Source: Niallia taxi
GTDB taxonomy: Bacteria > Bacillota > Bacilli > Bacillales > Cytobacillaceae
Direction: 5' to 3'
DNA length: 64,000 nt
Assembly (NCBI RefSeq): GCF_004005475.1
Contig: NZ_RZTZ01000016.1
Coordinates: 31,547-95,546, forward strand
The position numbers and the translations under genes are program-made. The notes below the pieces were generated by a model, which worked only from the letters and a program-made list of their open reading frames with translations, had not been told where the DNA came from and made no database searches. This document shows, one piece after another, positions 1 to 9,519 of the stretch. Every line of letters starts with the position of its first letter. Position 1 is the first letter of the stretch.

Positions 1-708
1 CGCAGTTTGGATTGTTATTTGTCTGCTGATTTTCAGGTCATATATTCTTTTTTCCAGCCTGTCTGCGAAGTCCTCCATATCTTCCGCTTCCTGCATTTTC
101 ATTTCATCCTGCAGCTCTTTTGCAAGCTTCCTCATTTCAGGAAGTTTATGCTCTTTAACCTGTGCAAGTTTCGTTTCTGCTGCGTAAATCAGAATATTTA
201 AGTCATGAAAATATTGCTTATTGCTTTCATATAACTGCTCAAGCAAATGAATATCAGAGATTAGCAGGTTTTTGCTTCTTGTTAGTCTTACACTTAGCCT
301 GTCAATTTGTGCACTTGTTTTTTGATATTTCGAGAGAATTTCCTGGACTGAGCTTTGTGACCTTTTAAAGATGCGAGCAAAGAAGCCTTGTTTTTTTACA
401 GATAATTCATCTGGATTTATATCATCAAGCCGTGCCATCAAATCCTTCATGATGCTGCTCACTTCTCCAACATCCTTTTTTTGAACATGGTCAATCATCG
501 TATGTGAGAAAGATAACAGCCGTTTTTGAGCATCATGCCCGAACCGAATGAGCGCATGATGACTCGACCATTCAAGCCCGTCTGATAGTGCTTTTGCTTT
601 GATCATCTCATCATCAGACAAAACAGGAAAAAGGCGATGAGAATTCGCCTTTTCTTCAGACCTATTTTGTAGGTTTTCGTTTAAATGAATGTCATCCCTT
701 TCGGTCAT
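1..708 (-). CDS. telA: TelA/YaaN-like toxic-anion-resistance family protein (C-terminus beyond window)
   Basis: Reads leftward from an ATG at 708 and runs off the window, showing about 236 residues. The visible part is a charged, helical, coiled-coil-rich protein with the TelA-family pattern (an FF-x-R-IFKR segment followed by long helices). TelA proteins are associated with tellurite and other toxic-anion or envelope-stress resistance, but their biochemistry is poorly known. Its ATG overlaps the stop of the upstream xpaC by 4 bp (ATGA), so the two are translationally coupled, as in the xpaC-yaaN pair of Bacillus subtilis. Confidence 0.85.
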   Translation of the reverse strand, partial: MTERDDIHLNENLQNRSEEKANSHRLFPVLSDDEMIKAKALSDGLEWSSHHALIRFGHDAQKRLLSFSHTMIDHVQKKDVGEVSSIMKDLMARLDDINPDELSVKKQGFFARIFKRSQSSVQEILSKYQKTSAQIDRLSVRLTRSKNLLISDIHLLEQLYESNKQYFHDLNILIYAAETKLAQVKEHKLPEMRKLAKELQDEMKMQEAEDMEDFADRLEKRIYDLKISRQITIQTA

Positions 709-1364
709 TTTAACCTCCTGCTTTCATCAATTGGCTTATTGTCTAGTTTTTTCTGGTCGATAGTGTGACGTACGACATCCATTTCAAAATGCAGGTCATC
801 AATATCATCTGAAAGAATTTCATGAAGATCCTCCTCCAGTGTGAAGGAAAGCTTCTCTAATGTATTTCTCGTTTCAGACAGCGTTTCCTGCAAATCATAG
901 TTTTTCTTTGGCTGTGCAGACAGCAAAGCATATTTTTCCGCTATTTCGACCGCTGAATCCAAATGAGCATAATAAAACTTTTCGGCTTTATAGAATCTTT
1001 TCGGCTCTTGCTTCGTCAAACGATAGATTTTTTTCGTAACTCTTATAAAATCAATTCTTTTCTTTATTGATGGAAAATGGCGGATTTGGAACATCGCTTT
1101 GTTCAACCGCATTATTTTGCCGTTTGCTTCCTTTAGCTGCTTCTGAATAAATTTATATTCCTTCCTCGTCAAGGCATGCTTCTTCAAAAACCTGTGGGAT
1201 GCCACTCCATCTGTGATGAAATATGCTGCTGTTCCGATAGCCACTGCATACACAACTGACATGAAAAAGTCTTGATTAAAGGCAAACATACATATAAACC
1301 AAGTAATAACTCCAGTTGGCAGGGAGACACCCGTTCGGATGAGAAATAGCAAAAATGAGTTCAA
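705..1364 (-). CDS. xpaC: XpaC-like 5-bromo-4-chloroindolyl phosphate hydrolysis family protein
   Basis: 219 residues with two hydrophobic N-terminal segments (about 5-25 and 32-50) followed by a basic, helical cytoplasmic part. This matches the XpaC family, named for an X-phos hydrolysis phenotype whose mechanism is unresolved. The start is TTG at 1364 with AGGAG nine bases upstream. The stop overlaps the start of telA, so this is a two-gene operon. XpaC and TelA proteins are thought to act together at the membrane; that is inference from conserved adjacency. Confidence 0.82.
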   Translation of the reverse strand: MNSFLLFLIRTGVSLPTGVITWFICMFAFNQDFFMSVVYAVAIGTAAYFITDGVASHRFLKKHALTRKEYKFIQKQLKEANGKIMRLNKAMFQIRHFPSIKKRIDFIRVTKKIYRLTKQEPKRFYKAEKFYYAHLDSAVEIAEKYALLSAQPKKNYDLQETLSETRNTLEKLSFTLEEDLHEILSDDIDDLHFEMDVVRHTIDQKKLDNKPIDESRRLK

Positions 1365-1590
1365 TCTGATCGACTCCTGACTTTTCGTCCTTTATTATTT
1401 TTATACGAACTATTCGTGAAAAAGGTTTCAATTTATATTACTCTTATGCTTTTACAATAACGGATAAGCAAGATTTTTTCCATAGACTTAAAAAGGAATC
1501 TTAACTAAGACTTAAGACTGAATTCAGCAGAAATAATCAGTTACTTCTATTATATGCATATACGAATTTACAAATAAACATGCACAAAAA

Positions 1591-1618
1591 ACCTGCTAAA
1601 GAAGATTCTTTAGCAGGT
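1591..1618 (-). terminator. Rho-independent terminator after the OFA transporter
   Basis: A 12-bp perfect stem (1591-1602 with 1607-1618) and a 4-base loop. On the minus strand it is followed by a U-tract (A-run at 1586-1590). It lies 10 bp past the stop of the transporter gene at 1628. Confidence 0.9.
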
Positions 1619-1627
1619 TTATGCTTT

Positions 1628-2866
1628 TTACAAGCCAGTTCTTGTGTGTGGCTGCATATTAGGCAGCTTTTGGTTTGACTTTTTCTCTTTTTTTCCTTGG
1701 AATGGTGGTTTAATCGTTACGGCAATTACCAAGGAGATGATGCAAAGAATTGTTAGAATAATAAATGTTGGAATAAATCCTCCTAATAATGCTGCGATAA
1801 ATGAACCTGCAAGTGCTCCTATACCAAAGCCTTGGTAAATGATACCATAGTTTTTACTTTGGTTCTTCAAACCGAAAAAGTCTGCGACGATTGTAGGGAA
1901 AACAGTGATATTTCCGCCAAAACAGAAGGCTATCGTTGCAACACAGGCGAAGAAGATTGGGAAGTTCAATGGAATAAAGCTTAATGTTGCAACAGCAATG
2001 GCAGTTGCGAACAATGCGCCTGAAACAACCTTTAATCTGCCAACCTTATCAGACAATGCTCCAAGAACGATGCGGCCTGTCGTATTAAATATTGCGACCA
2101 ATGCGACTGCATTTGCTGCTGTTGCAGCATTAAGTCCTGCAAGGCTAACACCGATATCCTTAACGATACCAATTAAGTAAAGACCGCTCATACATGCTGT
2201 AAAGAAGATAACAAATAATAGATATGCTTGCTTTGTTTTCAGCATTTCCTTTACTGTATAATCCTTTTGGGCTCCATTTGCTGTTGTTGCACTTGATGCG
2301 ACCTTCGCTTCTCTCAAAAGGAATGAACCGCCGACTACCATAATCAGCACGATGATTCCCCAGAATAAGAAGGTAGAAGTTACCCCAAATGAACTAATGA
2401 AATATCCGTTAATATATTTGAATAAAAGACTGCCTGTACCATATGCTCCTACTGAAATACCTGAAATAAGACCTTTTTTCTCTGGAAACCATTTAATTAA
2501 GTTTGATAATGTCGTAATGTACGCTGTACCATCTGCAAAACCGACTACCACTCCTGCAAGAACATAAAGCATTCCAAGTGATGATGCTTGAGAGCTCAGC
2601 ATCAATCCTGCGCCAAGCAATACACCTGAAGCTGCGACTAAGCGGCGAATCCCCCATTTATCTTGAAGCTTACCTGCAAACAATGTGGCAAATGCCAATG
2701 CGAAGCTAGTGATGGAGAAGGTTATTGCTACAGAGCTTAATTTCCAGCCAAATGCATCAACAAGCGGCTGATTGAACAAGCTCCATGTATAAATTGTGCC
2801 AAGACCCATTTGAACAATGATTGTACCGATTACTATTAATAGTCGGTTTTCTGTGCGGTTTTTCAT
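1628..2866 (-). CDS. OFA-family MFS transporter, probably pyruvate/organic-acid (YhjX-like)
   Basis: 412 residues with about 12 membrane segments in the major facilitator fold, closest in appearance to the oxalate/formate antiporter (OFA) family. The start includes a short polar N-terminus and the OFA-like segment GTIYTWSLFNQPL near residues 23-35. The gene lies directly downstream of a LytS/LytT-type two-component system and its promoter carries a LytTR-type direct repeat. In Escherichia coli the equivalent pair YpdA/YpdB switches on the OFA transporter YhjX in response to pyruvate, so a pyruvate or related carboxylate substrate is the best guess. Oxalate/formate exchange is the main alternative. 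Confidence 0.8.
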   Translation of the reverse strand: MKNRTENRLLIVIGTIIVQMGLGTIYTWSLFNQPLVDAFGWKLSSVAITFSITSFALAFATLFAGKLQDKWGIRRLVAASGVLLGAGLMLSSQASSLGMLYVLAGVVVGFADGTAYITTLSNLIKWFPEKKGLISGISVGAYGTGSLLFKYINGYFISSFGVTSTFLFWGIIVLIMVVGGSFLLREAKVASSATTANGAQKDYTVKEMLKTKQAYLLFVIFFTACMSGLYLIGIVKDIGVSLAGLNAATAANAVALVAIFNTTGRIVLGALSDKVGRLKVVSGALFATAIAVATLSFIPLNFPIFFACVATIAFCFGGNITVFPTIVADFFGLKNQSKNYGIIYQGFGIGALAGSFIAALLGGFIPTFIILTILCIISLVIAVTIKPPFQGKKEKKSNQKLPNMQPHTRTGL

Positions 2867-2925
2867 CTGAAATCTCCTCTTTCCTTGTTTCGGTTTCTTC
2901 CTATATCAAACTCTTAACTTGAAAG

Positions 2926-2939
2926 TTTAAGCGTTTTCT
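2926..2939. promoter_or_regulatory. Possible cre (CcpA) site in the OFA leader
   Basis: On the minus strand it reads AGAAAACGCTTAAA, 12 of 14 matches to the cre consensus TGWAANCGNTNWCA, including the central CG. It lies just downstream of the predicted start of transcription, a position where CcpA represses. Single weak motif. Confidence 0.35.
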
Positions 2940-2949
2940 TTATAGGAGG

Positions 2950-2955
2950 ATTATA
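2950..2955 (-). promoter_or_regulatory. -10 box of the OFA transporter promoter
   Basis: A perfect TATAAT on the minus strand, framed by a short inverted repeat (GGAGG / CCTCC). No good -35 hexamer is present 17 bp upstream, which is what an activator-dependent promoter would look like. The LytTR-type repeat begins about 30 bp further upstream. Confidence 0.6.
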
Positions 2956-2983
2956 CCTCCGAAACAGATCATAAAATCGTTTT

Positions 2984-3018
2984 CAGAATGAATTGCACAT
3001 AATCCGGAATGAACAGCA
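2984..3018 (-). promoter_or_regulatory. LytTR-type direct repeat operator (YpdB-like)
   Basis: Two copies of TGC(A/T)(A/G)TTCATTC(C/T)G on the minus strand, at 3005-3018 and 2984-2997, exactly 21 bp apart (two helical turns). LytTR regulators bind pairs of about 9-10 bp direct repeats with this period. The cores TGCAATTCAT and TGCTGTTCAT match 8 and 7 of 10 bases of the GGCATTTCAT motif I recall for E. coli YpdB. The neighbouring response regulator is the likely binder. Confidence 0.65.
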
Positions 3019-3019
3019 T

Positions 3020-3760
3020 TTATAGTTGCATAATTTGTCGGAATTCTTTTACTTTGCTTCTGCTTACAGGAACCTCTCCTTTAATATCCTTCAATCTTAA
3101 AATATAAGTATGGTTGAACCAAGGAACTATTTCATGTATTTTTGTTAGGTTTACCGTATAAGAACGATGACATTTGAAGAAAAGATCCTCTGGTAGCTTT
3201 GCATGAAACTCGGATATACTCATCGGCATCATGTATTCGTCCGTTTTCGTATAAACGATCGTCACCTTTTCACTTGCAGACGCGTAATAAATATCATTAA
3301 CGTCTGTTACAATGATATTTTCATTTTTACGAAGGTTGATCCTCCTGCTTGTCCCTTGCTCTATAGCAGGCTCTTTCTCTCCTTCATCACTACGGTCCTT
3401 CTTAAAGGCGGCTTCAAGCTTTTTCAGCATCGCTGCAATTCGCTTTTCATCATACGGCTTTAAAATATAATCAAATGCTTCTAATTCAAATGCTTGTGCT
3501 GCATGCTCCTTATAGGCAGTGGTGAAAATAATAAACGGTTTCTTGGCAAATTTGCTAATATTGCCTGCCAAGAGCATTCCATCTAGGGAAGGGATATTAA
3601 TATCAAGAAAGATTGCATCCACTTCCTCCTCCTGTAAAAATTTAAATACATCCAGCCCATCCTCAAATGTCTCGACAATTTTAATTCCACTATGTGTTTC
3701 GATTAAATATTCCAGTTCTTCCTTTGCCGGAATTTCATCTTCTACTATTATCGCTCTCAT
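3020..3760 (-). CDS. LytTR-family response regulator (LytT/YpdB-like)
   Basis: 246 residues. N-terminal receiver domain (1 to about 120) with the acidic pair E7/D8, the phospho-acceptor D53 in FLDINIP, and K101-region lysine. C-terminal LytTR DNA-binding domain (about 137-246) with the [12 protein letters not shown] and VPVSRSK signatures. The start ATG overlaps the stop of the sensor kinase gene by 4 bp, so the pair is co-translated. It probably activates the downstream OFA transporter gene, whose upstream direct repeat begins next to this gene's stop codon. Confidence 0.9.
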   Translation of the reverse strand: MRAIIVEDEIPAKEELEYLIETHSGIKIVETFEDGLDVFKFLQEEEVDAIFLDINIPSLDGMLLAGNISKFAKKPFIIFTTAYKEHAAQAFELEAFDYILKPYDEKRIAAMLKKLEAAFKKDRSDEGEKEPAIEQGTSRRINLRKNENIIVTDVNDIYYASASEKVTIVYTKTDEYMMPMSISEFHAKLPEDLFFKCHRSYTVNLTKIHEIVPWFNHTYILRLKDIKGEVPVSRSKVKEFRQIMQL

Positions 3761-5424
3761 CGTTTCTCCTTCGTAATGTCAAAATATACTTTTGTGCCTG
3801 GATTTAATCTTTCAATGACAAGTCCTGTTCCATAAATCAACTTCACTCTTTCATGGACATTTGCCAAACCGATATGTCTTGATGACATTTCGCCACGATA
3901 TAGCTGATCGATGATTTCTTCCTTAATGCCCTCCCCTGTATCCTCAACACTAACCCTTATACTGCTACCAAGATCCTTGACAGATATAGTGATGAGACCA
4001 GGAGCTTTTCTTTTCAGAATGCCATGAACAACTGCATTTTCAACTAATGGCTGGATGAGAAGACTTGGAACCTTAATTTGAACATCGTCAATATCATATT
4101 CAACTTGAAGCTTGCTTCCAAATCTCGCCTTTTCGATATCAATATAATCATGTACCTGCTGTAATGCTAAATGGATATCAATTAATTCATCCTCGACCTC
4201 CAGGTTATAGCGCATATATCCTGATAGGCTAATTATTAATTCTCTGGCTTTTTCCGGATTCCGTCTTGTTGTTGAAGCAATGGCATTTAATGCATTGAAA
4301 AGGAAATGAGGATTGATTTTTGTTTGCAATGCCCTCAATTCGGCTTTATTGGCAGCTTCTTTAATTTGTTCAACTCTAGAAACCTCCATTAATGTCGAGA
4401 TGATTTGAGCAAGTCCAATCGCCATCGTTTGAAGCGTATGTGTGATAGTATATGCCTTACGGTAGTAAATCTTTAATGTCCCTGTCACAATGCCTCTTTC
4501 CTCTAAAGGAATAATGAGCAAACAATGAATTTGCGGTGTATGATGGTCTGCAATATTATTGCGTATTGTTATCTTGCCGCTTTTTATCGTTTCCTTTGTT
4601 AAACCACTGATTATTTCGCGGCCATTCTTGTACTTTTCCTCGCCAAAGCCAACATATGCAAGGACATCCCTTGTATCTGTGATAGCAACAGCATCTGCTT
4701 TAATTTCCTTTTGGATTATCCTGCAAATCTTGTGGAGTGATTCGCTGTTAATAGACCGGAAGTAAGGCAGCGTTTTGTTGGCGATTCCTAATGCAAGCTG
4801 TGCCTGCTTTGCAGCAATTCTTTCCTTTTCACCTTCGACACTTGCAATCATTAACACGATAAAGCCAATACTTACTTGTCCTAATATCATCGGTAACGCA
4901 ATTTGGGAAACAATGTCTAAACCTAAAGAGAAGGGTTCTGCCATAACAAGTATCAATACCATTGTCAGCACTTCACAAATCATTCCGGCAGCTATTCCGT
5001 AAACCCACCTGTTTTGTTTCTTTACACGAAAATAAATAATGCCTGAAACGATACCGGCCAATATACTCGTAATTAAACAAGGTATGGACGTGACTCCGCC
5101 TATATCAATTAGGTATCGATGAACCCCTGAAACGATTCCTGTAATGATGCCAACCCAAGGACCAAACAAAATCCCTCCGGACATAACCGCAATGATGCGG
5201 ATATTAACAATGGAGCCTTCCACCTCAATACCGGAATAGGTACCAAACAATGCGAAAGCACAAAATATAATTGTTATGAGTGTCAATTCTGTTGGAGAAT
5301 GATTTTCCTTTTGAAGTGTCTCCTTGAATTTTGGCACCCTTGATAAAAAAAACAAGGAAATAAGCAGCAATGCTGCTCTTTCAATTAATTGAATGAGCAT
5401 TTGGATTTCCGTTGAAGCGTACAT
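3757..5424 (-). CDS. LytS-family sensor histidine kinase (5TMR-GAF-HisKA)
   Basis: 555 residues. Six or so membrane segments make up a 5TM-5TMR_LYT sensor (about 10-195), then a GAF-like domain (about 215-345), then a LytS-type kinase with phospho-acceptor H373 in [10 protein letters not shown] and a C-terminal ATPase with N-box ([10 protein letters not shown]) and G-box motifs (VEDTGEGI). LytS-type sensors with partner LytTR regulators sense pyruvate (BtsS, YpdA) or act in cell-wall/lysis control. The gene order kinase-regulator-OFA transporter favours the YpdA-like carboxylate-sensing role. Confidence 0.88.
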   Translation of the reverse strand: MYASTEIQMLIQLIERAALLLISLFFLSRVPKFKETLQKENHSPTELTLITIIFCAFALFGTYSGIEVEGSIVNIRIIAVMSGGILFGPWVGIITGIVSGVHRYLIDIGGVTSIPCLITSILAGIVSGIIYFRVKKQNRWVYGIAAGMICEVLTMVLILVMAEPFSLGLDIVSQIALPMILGQVSIGFIVLMIASVEGEKERIAAKQAQLALGIANKTLPYFRSINSESLHKICRIIQKEIKADAVAITDTRDVLAYVGFGEEKYKNGREIISGLTKETIKSGKITIRNNIADHHTPQIHCLLIIPLEERGIVTGTLKIYYRKAYTITHTLQTMAIGLAQIISTLMEVSRVEQIKEAANKAELRALQTKINPHFLFNALNAIASTTRRNPEKARELIISLSGYMRYNLEVEDELIDIHLALQQVHDYIDIEKARFGSKLQVEYDIDDVQIKVPSLLIQPLVENAVVHGILKRKAPGLITISVKDLGSSIRVSVEDTGEGIKEEIIDQLYRGEMSSRHIGLANVHERVKLIYGTGLVIERLNPGTKVYFDITKEKR

Positions 5425-5535
5425 CTACAATCCCCCTCTAGTTGCTATTATGCTATGTATGTATATCTATTATATATTAGCAGTTAAAAATGCTGGCTTC
5501 ATCCGAAATGATATTGTCATTTTATCGCAAAAGAA

Positions 5536-5563
5536 AAAACCTGCCAAAAATGCAGCAGGTTTT
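5536..5563 (-). terminator. Terminator of the app operon
   Basis: Nine-bp stem (5536-5544 with 5555-5563) with a 10-base loop; the minus transcript continues into a U-rich run. It lies 4 bp after the stop of appC. Confidence 0.88.
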
Positions 5564-5566
5564 CAT

Positions 5567-6487
5567 CTAGCGCTTATTGCTTTTCGGATCAAGAGCATCA
5601 CGCAAGCCGTCTCCGATAAAGTTAATGCACAATACTGTTACAAAGATACATAATCCTGGCGGTACCCACGCCTCAGGGCTGTTTCTTAAGATACGAATGC
5701 TTTGTGCTTCAGAAATCATATTTCCCCATGTCGGAGTTGGCTGCGGTATTCCAAAACCGATGAAGCTCATTGCAGATTCAATGATAATATATGTTGCCAT
5801 CATCAATGTAGCGTTAACGACAATTGGTCCAATTGCATTCGGAATAAAATGCTTAAAGATGATTCGGAAATCACTTGCGCCTATTGCCTTTGCTCCATGC
5901 ACAAATTCTTGTTCCCTTAAGGATAAGTAGGTTCCCCTTATAATCCTCGTCAAATTCGGCCACGAGGTTATCGCTATAATGGCGACGAAGCTGCCGATTG
6001 ACACCTTTGGCATAATAGAAACTACCGTCAATGCAATAACGATGAATGGAAGCATCATGATGATATCAGCGATACGCATGATGGTTGCATCAACAAGGCC
6101 GCCATAATAACCTGCAATAGATCCTAAAAGCACACCGATAACCAATGTACATACCATTGCAGAGAAACCGACAATAAGGGAGATTCTACCGCCATACAGT
6201 AGCCGCGCAAGATTGTCTCTTCCTGAACCATCGTTACCAAGCGGATGGTCTGCGCTTGGTCCGTGTTCAACCATCATCAAATTTGATTTGGTCGGATTTT
6301 GATCTGTTAAAAGTGGTGCAAAAATCACTGCTAAAATGATAATCGTTAATACAATTACACCGAGTACAGCCAATTTATTTTTCATAAACCGTCCTAGCGC
6401 AATTTGGCCAGGAGTTTTACTCTTTTTATTTTCTACTTTAATAGGTAGATTTGGTTCTGTTTCGACCGTTTGTTGATTCAGTTGCAT
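5567..6487 (-). CDS. appC: Oligopeptide ABC transporter permease AppC
   Basis: 306 residues, an inner-membrane permease of the OppC/DppC type. It has a soluble N-terminus with the OppC_N hydrophobic segment (about 38-60), five further membrane spans, and the EAA loop near GAKAIGASDFRIIFKHFIPN that docks to the ATPases. The start is set by GAGGTGA 6 bp upstream. Fifth and last gene of an appD-appF-appA-appB-appC cluster, the same order as the Bacillus subtilis app operon, which imports oligopeptides. Confidence 0.92.
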   Translation of the reverse strand: MQLNQQTVETEPNLPIKVENKKSKTPGQIALGRFMKNKLAVLGVIVLTIIILAVIFAPLLTDQNPTKSNLMMVEHGPSADHPLGNDGSGRDNLARLLYGGRISLIVGFSAMVCTLVIGVLLGSIAGYYGGLVDATIMRIADIIMMLPFIVIALTVVSIMPKVSIGSFVAIIAITSWPNLTRIIRGTYLSLREQEFVHGAKAIGASDFRIIFKHFIPNAIGPIVVNATLMMATYIIIESAMSFIGFGIPQPTPTWGNMISEAQSIRILRNSPEAWVPPGLCIFVTVLCINFIGDGLRDALDPKSNKR

Positions 6488-6499
6488 TGTTCATTCACC

Positions 6500-7462
6500 T
6501 CACTCATATCGAATTCTAGGGTCAACAAGGCTGTAGCCGATATCTGCCAGCAGATTTCCCAATAATGTAAAGAAACCAATCATTAAAGTAATAACCATGA
6601 TAACAGGGTAATCCTTGCTGGAAATAGAGTTAATGAACAATGTCCCGAGGCCAGGATATTGATATACCCCCTCTGTAATAATCGCTCCACCCAGCAGGGC
6701 GCCGATTTCAAAGCCTAGCAATGTTACGATTGGAATCAAGGCATTTCTCAATGTATGCTTGTACAATACTGTGTTTTCGGTCATCCCTTTTGCTCTTGCT
6801 GTACGAATATAGTCACCAGACAGTACATCAAGCACTTCTGAACGCATATACCGTGTATATGTAGCCATTCCACCTAATCCCAGAGTCAGCCCTGGCAATA
6901 TTAAATGATGCAGTTTATCCCAAAAGAGCTCTGCACCTTGCAGATTAGGACTCGAGACCGTACCTTGCGACGGGAACCAGCCGAGCTGAATTGCAAAGAA
7001 GTAAATTGCCACTAACCCAAAGAAAAAACTCGGAATTGCCAGTCCAAAAAAACTAAAAGTTGTTACGGAGTAATCCAGCACAGAATATGGTTTTCTAGCT
7101 GAGTAAATTCCGATTGGAATCGAAAATAAAATCGTAATAATTAAAGAAAAGGTTCCTAATGTGAGTGTATTGCTGACTCTGGATTCGAGCAGGTCTGTCA
7201 CTTCACGCCCCTTATATACGATTGATTCACCAAAGTCCCCCTGAACGATATTTCCTAACCAACGGAAATATTGCACATAAATGGGATCATTAAGCCCTAA
7301 AGCTTCTTTTTGCTGTTCGTATACTTCTGGGTCTACATTCGGATCAAGCTTTCCAGTAAAGGGATCGCCAGGAGCCGCCTGCATTAAGCCAAATACGATA
7401 ACCGTCAATGCAAATAGCATTGGAATGAACACTAATACACGACGAATAATATACTTATACAT
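6500..7462 (-). CDS. appB: Oligopeptide ABC transporter permease AppB
   Basis: 320 residues, OppB/DppB-type permease with six membrane spans and the EAA loop at TARAKGMTENTVLYKHTLRN. The ATG follows GGAGGGGGAGC closely. It pairs with AppC as the membrane channel. A 240-bp spacer with two strong secondary structures separates it from appA upstream, which probably sets the permeases at a lower level than the binding protein. Confidence 0.92.
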   Translation of the reverse strand: MYKYIIRRVLVFIPMLFALTVIVFGLMQAAPGDPFTGKLDPNVDPEVYEQQKEALGLNDPIYVQYFRWLGNIVQGDFGESIVYKGREVTDLLESRVSNTLTLGTFSLIITILFSIPIGIYSARKPYSVLDYSVTTFSFFGLAIPSFFFGLVAIYFFAIQLGWFPSQGTVSSPNLQGAELFWDKLHHLILPGLTLGLGGMATYTRYMRSEVLDVLSGDYIRTARAKGMTENTVLYKHTLRNALIPIVTLLGFEIGALLGGAIITEGVYQYPGLGTLFINSISSKDYPVIMVITLMIGFFTLLGNLLADIGYSLVDPRIRYE

Positions 7463-7520
7463 TGCTCCCCCTCCATTTCTAATGTTGTATTTATAAAGTC
7501 ATAGATTAGTTTTAAACCTT

Positions 7521-7570
7521 TTTCGGTTCATTTCGTGCAGACCACAGCACCACACGAAATGAACCAAAAT
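7521..7570 (-). other. Intercistronic hairpin before appB, no U-tract
   Basis: A 13-bp perfect stem (7526-7538 with 7554-7566), extended to about 17 bp by a G-U pair and A-U pairs, with a 15-base loop. No T-run follows on either strand, so it is not a standard terminator. It most likely blocks exonucleases and stabilises the appDFA message, or is a processing site. Confidence 0.6.
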
Positions 7571-7591
7571 ATGGCTGAAATCATCAAGAGA

Positions 7592-7696
7592 AAAGGGGCT
7601 CCCCTTAAAAGGTTGCCCGCACCTCGGTAACAGAATAGTTTGCCAGCAAAATATCCAGTTTTGATACGGACTCTGAAAAGCGGGAGCCCCCTTTTA
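7592..7696 (-). ncRNA. Structured RNA element between appA and appB (unidentified)
   Basis: About 105 nt on the minus strand closed by a long terminal stem: 7592-7605 pairs with 7683-7696 (AAAAGGGG(G)CTCCC with GGGAGCCCCTTTT), near-perfect. The interior is rich in G/A and could form further short helices. It starts 9 bp after the appA stop. I do not recognise it as a T-box, SAM, lysine or other common riboswitch. It may be an attenuator, a stability element, or a small repeated mobile element. Confidence 0.45.
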
Positions 7697-7704
7697 AATA
7701 ACTA

Positions 7705-9435
7705 TTATTCTGTAACACTCCATAAATGTGTGTTATTCAAGAATGAGTATGGCAATACATCAACGCCTTGTAGACGTTTGTTATATGCCCATAGGCTGTT
7801 TTGAGCATATAGAATTAATGCTGGAAGATCTTCTGAGAACTTCACTTGCCATTCGCTGTATTTCTCTTTTCTATAATCTTGTTCAAATGCATCTGGTGGT
7901 GTAAATGCGTCTGCTAGAAGCTGTTCTGCTTCTGGATTATTCCAACGGGAATAGTTGTACGCAGCTTTAGAAGACCATAGTCCGCTCGGATCTGGATCTG
8001 TGCTGTCTAAGCTCCAGCCAAGTAAGTATAGATCCCAATCTTGTGCATTCTTTTCTAAATCTTCAAAGTAAGCAGCAGCTTGCTTCGGCTGGCGCAAGTC
8101 AATTTTAATGCCAACAGCTTCAAGATACTCTTGAATGATTGGTGCTGATTTTTCACGAATTTGGTTTCCTAATGGATAGTTCAGGTTCAACACCCACTCA
8201 TTTCCATCTGGATCTTCACGGAAGCCATCGCCATTTGTATCTTTATAGCCTGCTTCATCTAGCAATGATTTTGCTTTTTCTGCATCAAACTTATACTGGT
8301 TAGGTTTTGTATCATCATATGCCCAGAATTGTGTAGCGATTGGAGAGTTCTGAACTACTCCTTTACCATAAAGCAAGCCATTGATGATTGCTTCACGATC
8401 AACTGCATATGCAATTGCCTGACGGACTTTTTGGTTAGAAAGCTTTTTGTTTTCTGTCCATTTAGATGGATCTAACGATGTATCGCCTTGTTCACGATGG
8501 TTAACCATCATGCCCATTACCTGATAGCCAAAGTCTGGCTGTTCAATGATTTCAACATTGTCGTTTGCTGCAACTGACTCATAGTCTGCAGCCTGAATTC
8601 CAGTTGGATCTGCAACAAAATCCACTTCGCCGCTTTCAAGCATACCAAGGATGACAGATTGGTCTACAACCTTCCAAACGATGCTGTCTAGCTTAGGAGC
8701 ACCCTGCCAGTAGTCTTCGTTTTTCTCAAGAACGTATTGCTCACCTTCTACAACATTAGTCAATTTGAATGGACCAGTACCAATAACGTCTTTTGTTGTA
8801 GCTGCAGCTTTAGGCATGTCAGCGATTGCAATATCCTTAAAGATATGCTCAGGAATAATTGGGAAGCTTGAATCAGAAAGTGCTAGCACATTCGGATTTG
8901 CATATTTGAATGTTACAGTATTGTCGTCAACTGCAACAACACCTTCGAATTCATCTGTTTTGCCTGTTGAGAAGTCTTCATAGCCTAACAGTCTTTCAAC
9001 ATATTGCGTACGAATACCGCCAGCCTCAACATATCCAGGGCTTGCAATCGATTTGTATGTAAATACGACATCGTTTGCAGTGAATGGCTCTCCATCTTGC
9101 CATTTCACGTTTTCTTCTAAGTGGAATGTAACTTCTGTTTGGTCTTCGTTAAATTCCCAGTCTTTCGCTAATTTCGGAATGAAATCAAGGTTTTCATCTT
9201 GTCCTAATAAACCTTCATGCGTTAAAGATAAGATATTGTTCTCATATGCATCAGCATAAAAAATCGGGTTGAATAGTCCAGCAGGTGCTGTATCCATTGC
9301 ACCAGTTACAGTGCCGCCATCAACTGCTTCTCCAGGCTCTGAGTTCGTGTCATCACTACTGTTGCTGCACGCAGCTAAAATACTGCCGAGCACTAACGTC
9401 AAGCATAATACAAGTAACCAATTTTTCTTTTTCAA
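7705..9435 (-). CDS. appA: Oligopeptide-binding lipoprotein AppA
   Basis: 576 residues, solute-binding protein family 5. Signal peptide 1-22 with a lipobox ending at C23 (LAAC), then the SBP_bac_5 domain with peptide-binding protein hallmarks such as LTHEGLLG, GTGPFKL and repeated charged loops. It captures peptides outside the membrane and delivers them to AppBC. It sits between the ATPase genes and the permease genes, as in B. subtilis. Confidence 0.93.
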   Translation of the reverse strand: MKKKNWLLVLCLTLVLGSILAACSNSSDDTNSEPGEAVDGGTVTGAMDTAPAGLFNPIFYADAYENNILSLTHEGLLGQDENLDFIPKLAKDWEFNEDQTEVTFHLEENVKWQDGEPFTANDVVFTYKSIASPGYVEAGGIRTQYVERLLGYEDFSTGKTDEFEGVVAVDDNTVTFKYANPNVLALSDSSFPIIPEHIFKDIAIADMPKAAATTKDVIGTGPFKLTNVVEGEQYVLEKNEDYWQGAPKLDSIVWKVVDQSVILGMLESGEVDFVADPTGIQAADYESVAANDNVEIIEQPDFGYQVMGMMVNHREQGDTSLDPSKWTENKKLSNQKVRQAIAYAVDREAIINGLLYGKGVVQNSPIATQFWAYDDTKPNQYKFDAEKAKSLLDEAGYKDTNGDGFREDPDGNEWVLNLNYPLGNQIREKSAPIIQEYLEAVGIKIDLRQPKQAAAYFEDLEKNAQDWDLYLLGWSLDSTDPDPSGLWSSKAAYNYSRWNNPEAEQLLADAFTPPDAFEQDYRKEKYSEWQVKFSEDLPALILYAQNSLWAYNKRLQGVDVLPYSFLNNTHLWSVTE

Positions 9436-9519
9436 CGTCGTTCCCCCTTAAAATATAGTTATCTGTAGAAATCGCAAACCAAACTCGGTTCAACAACCAC
9501 CTCCTTAAAAGATTAATAA

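Noticed and set aside
7592..7696. T-box or SAM riboswitch between appA and appB
   Set aside because: The AGGGTGG T-box sequence and the SAM-I core are not present, and the location inside an operon after appA is unusual for them. Kept as unidentified structured RNA.
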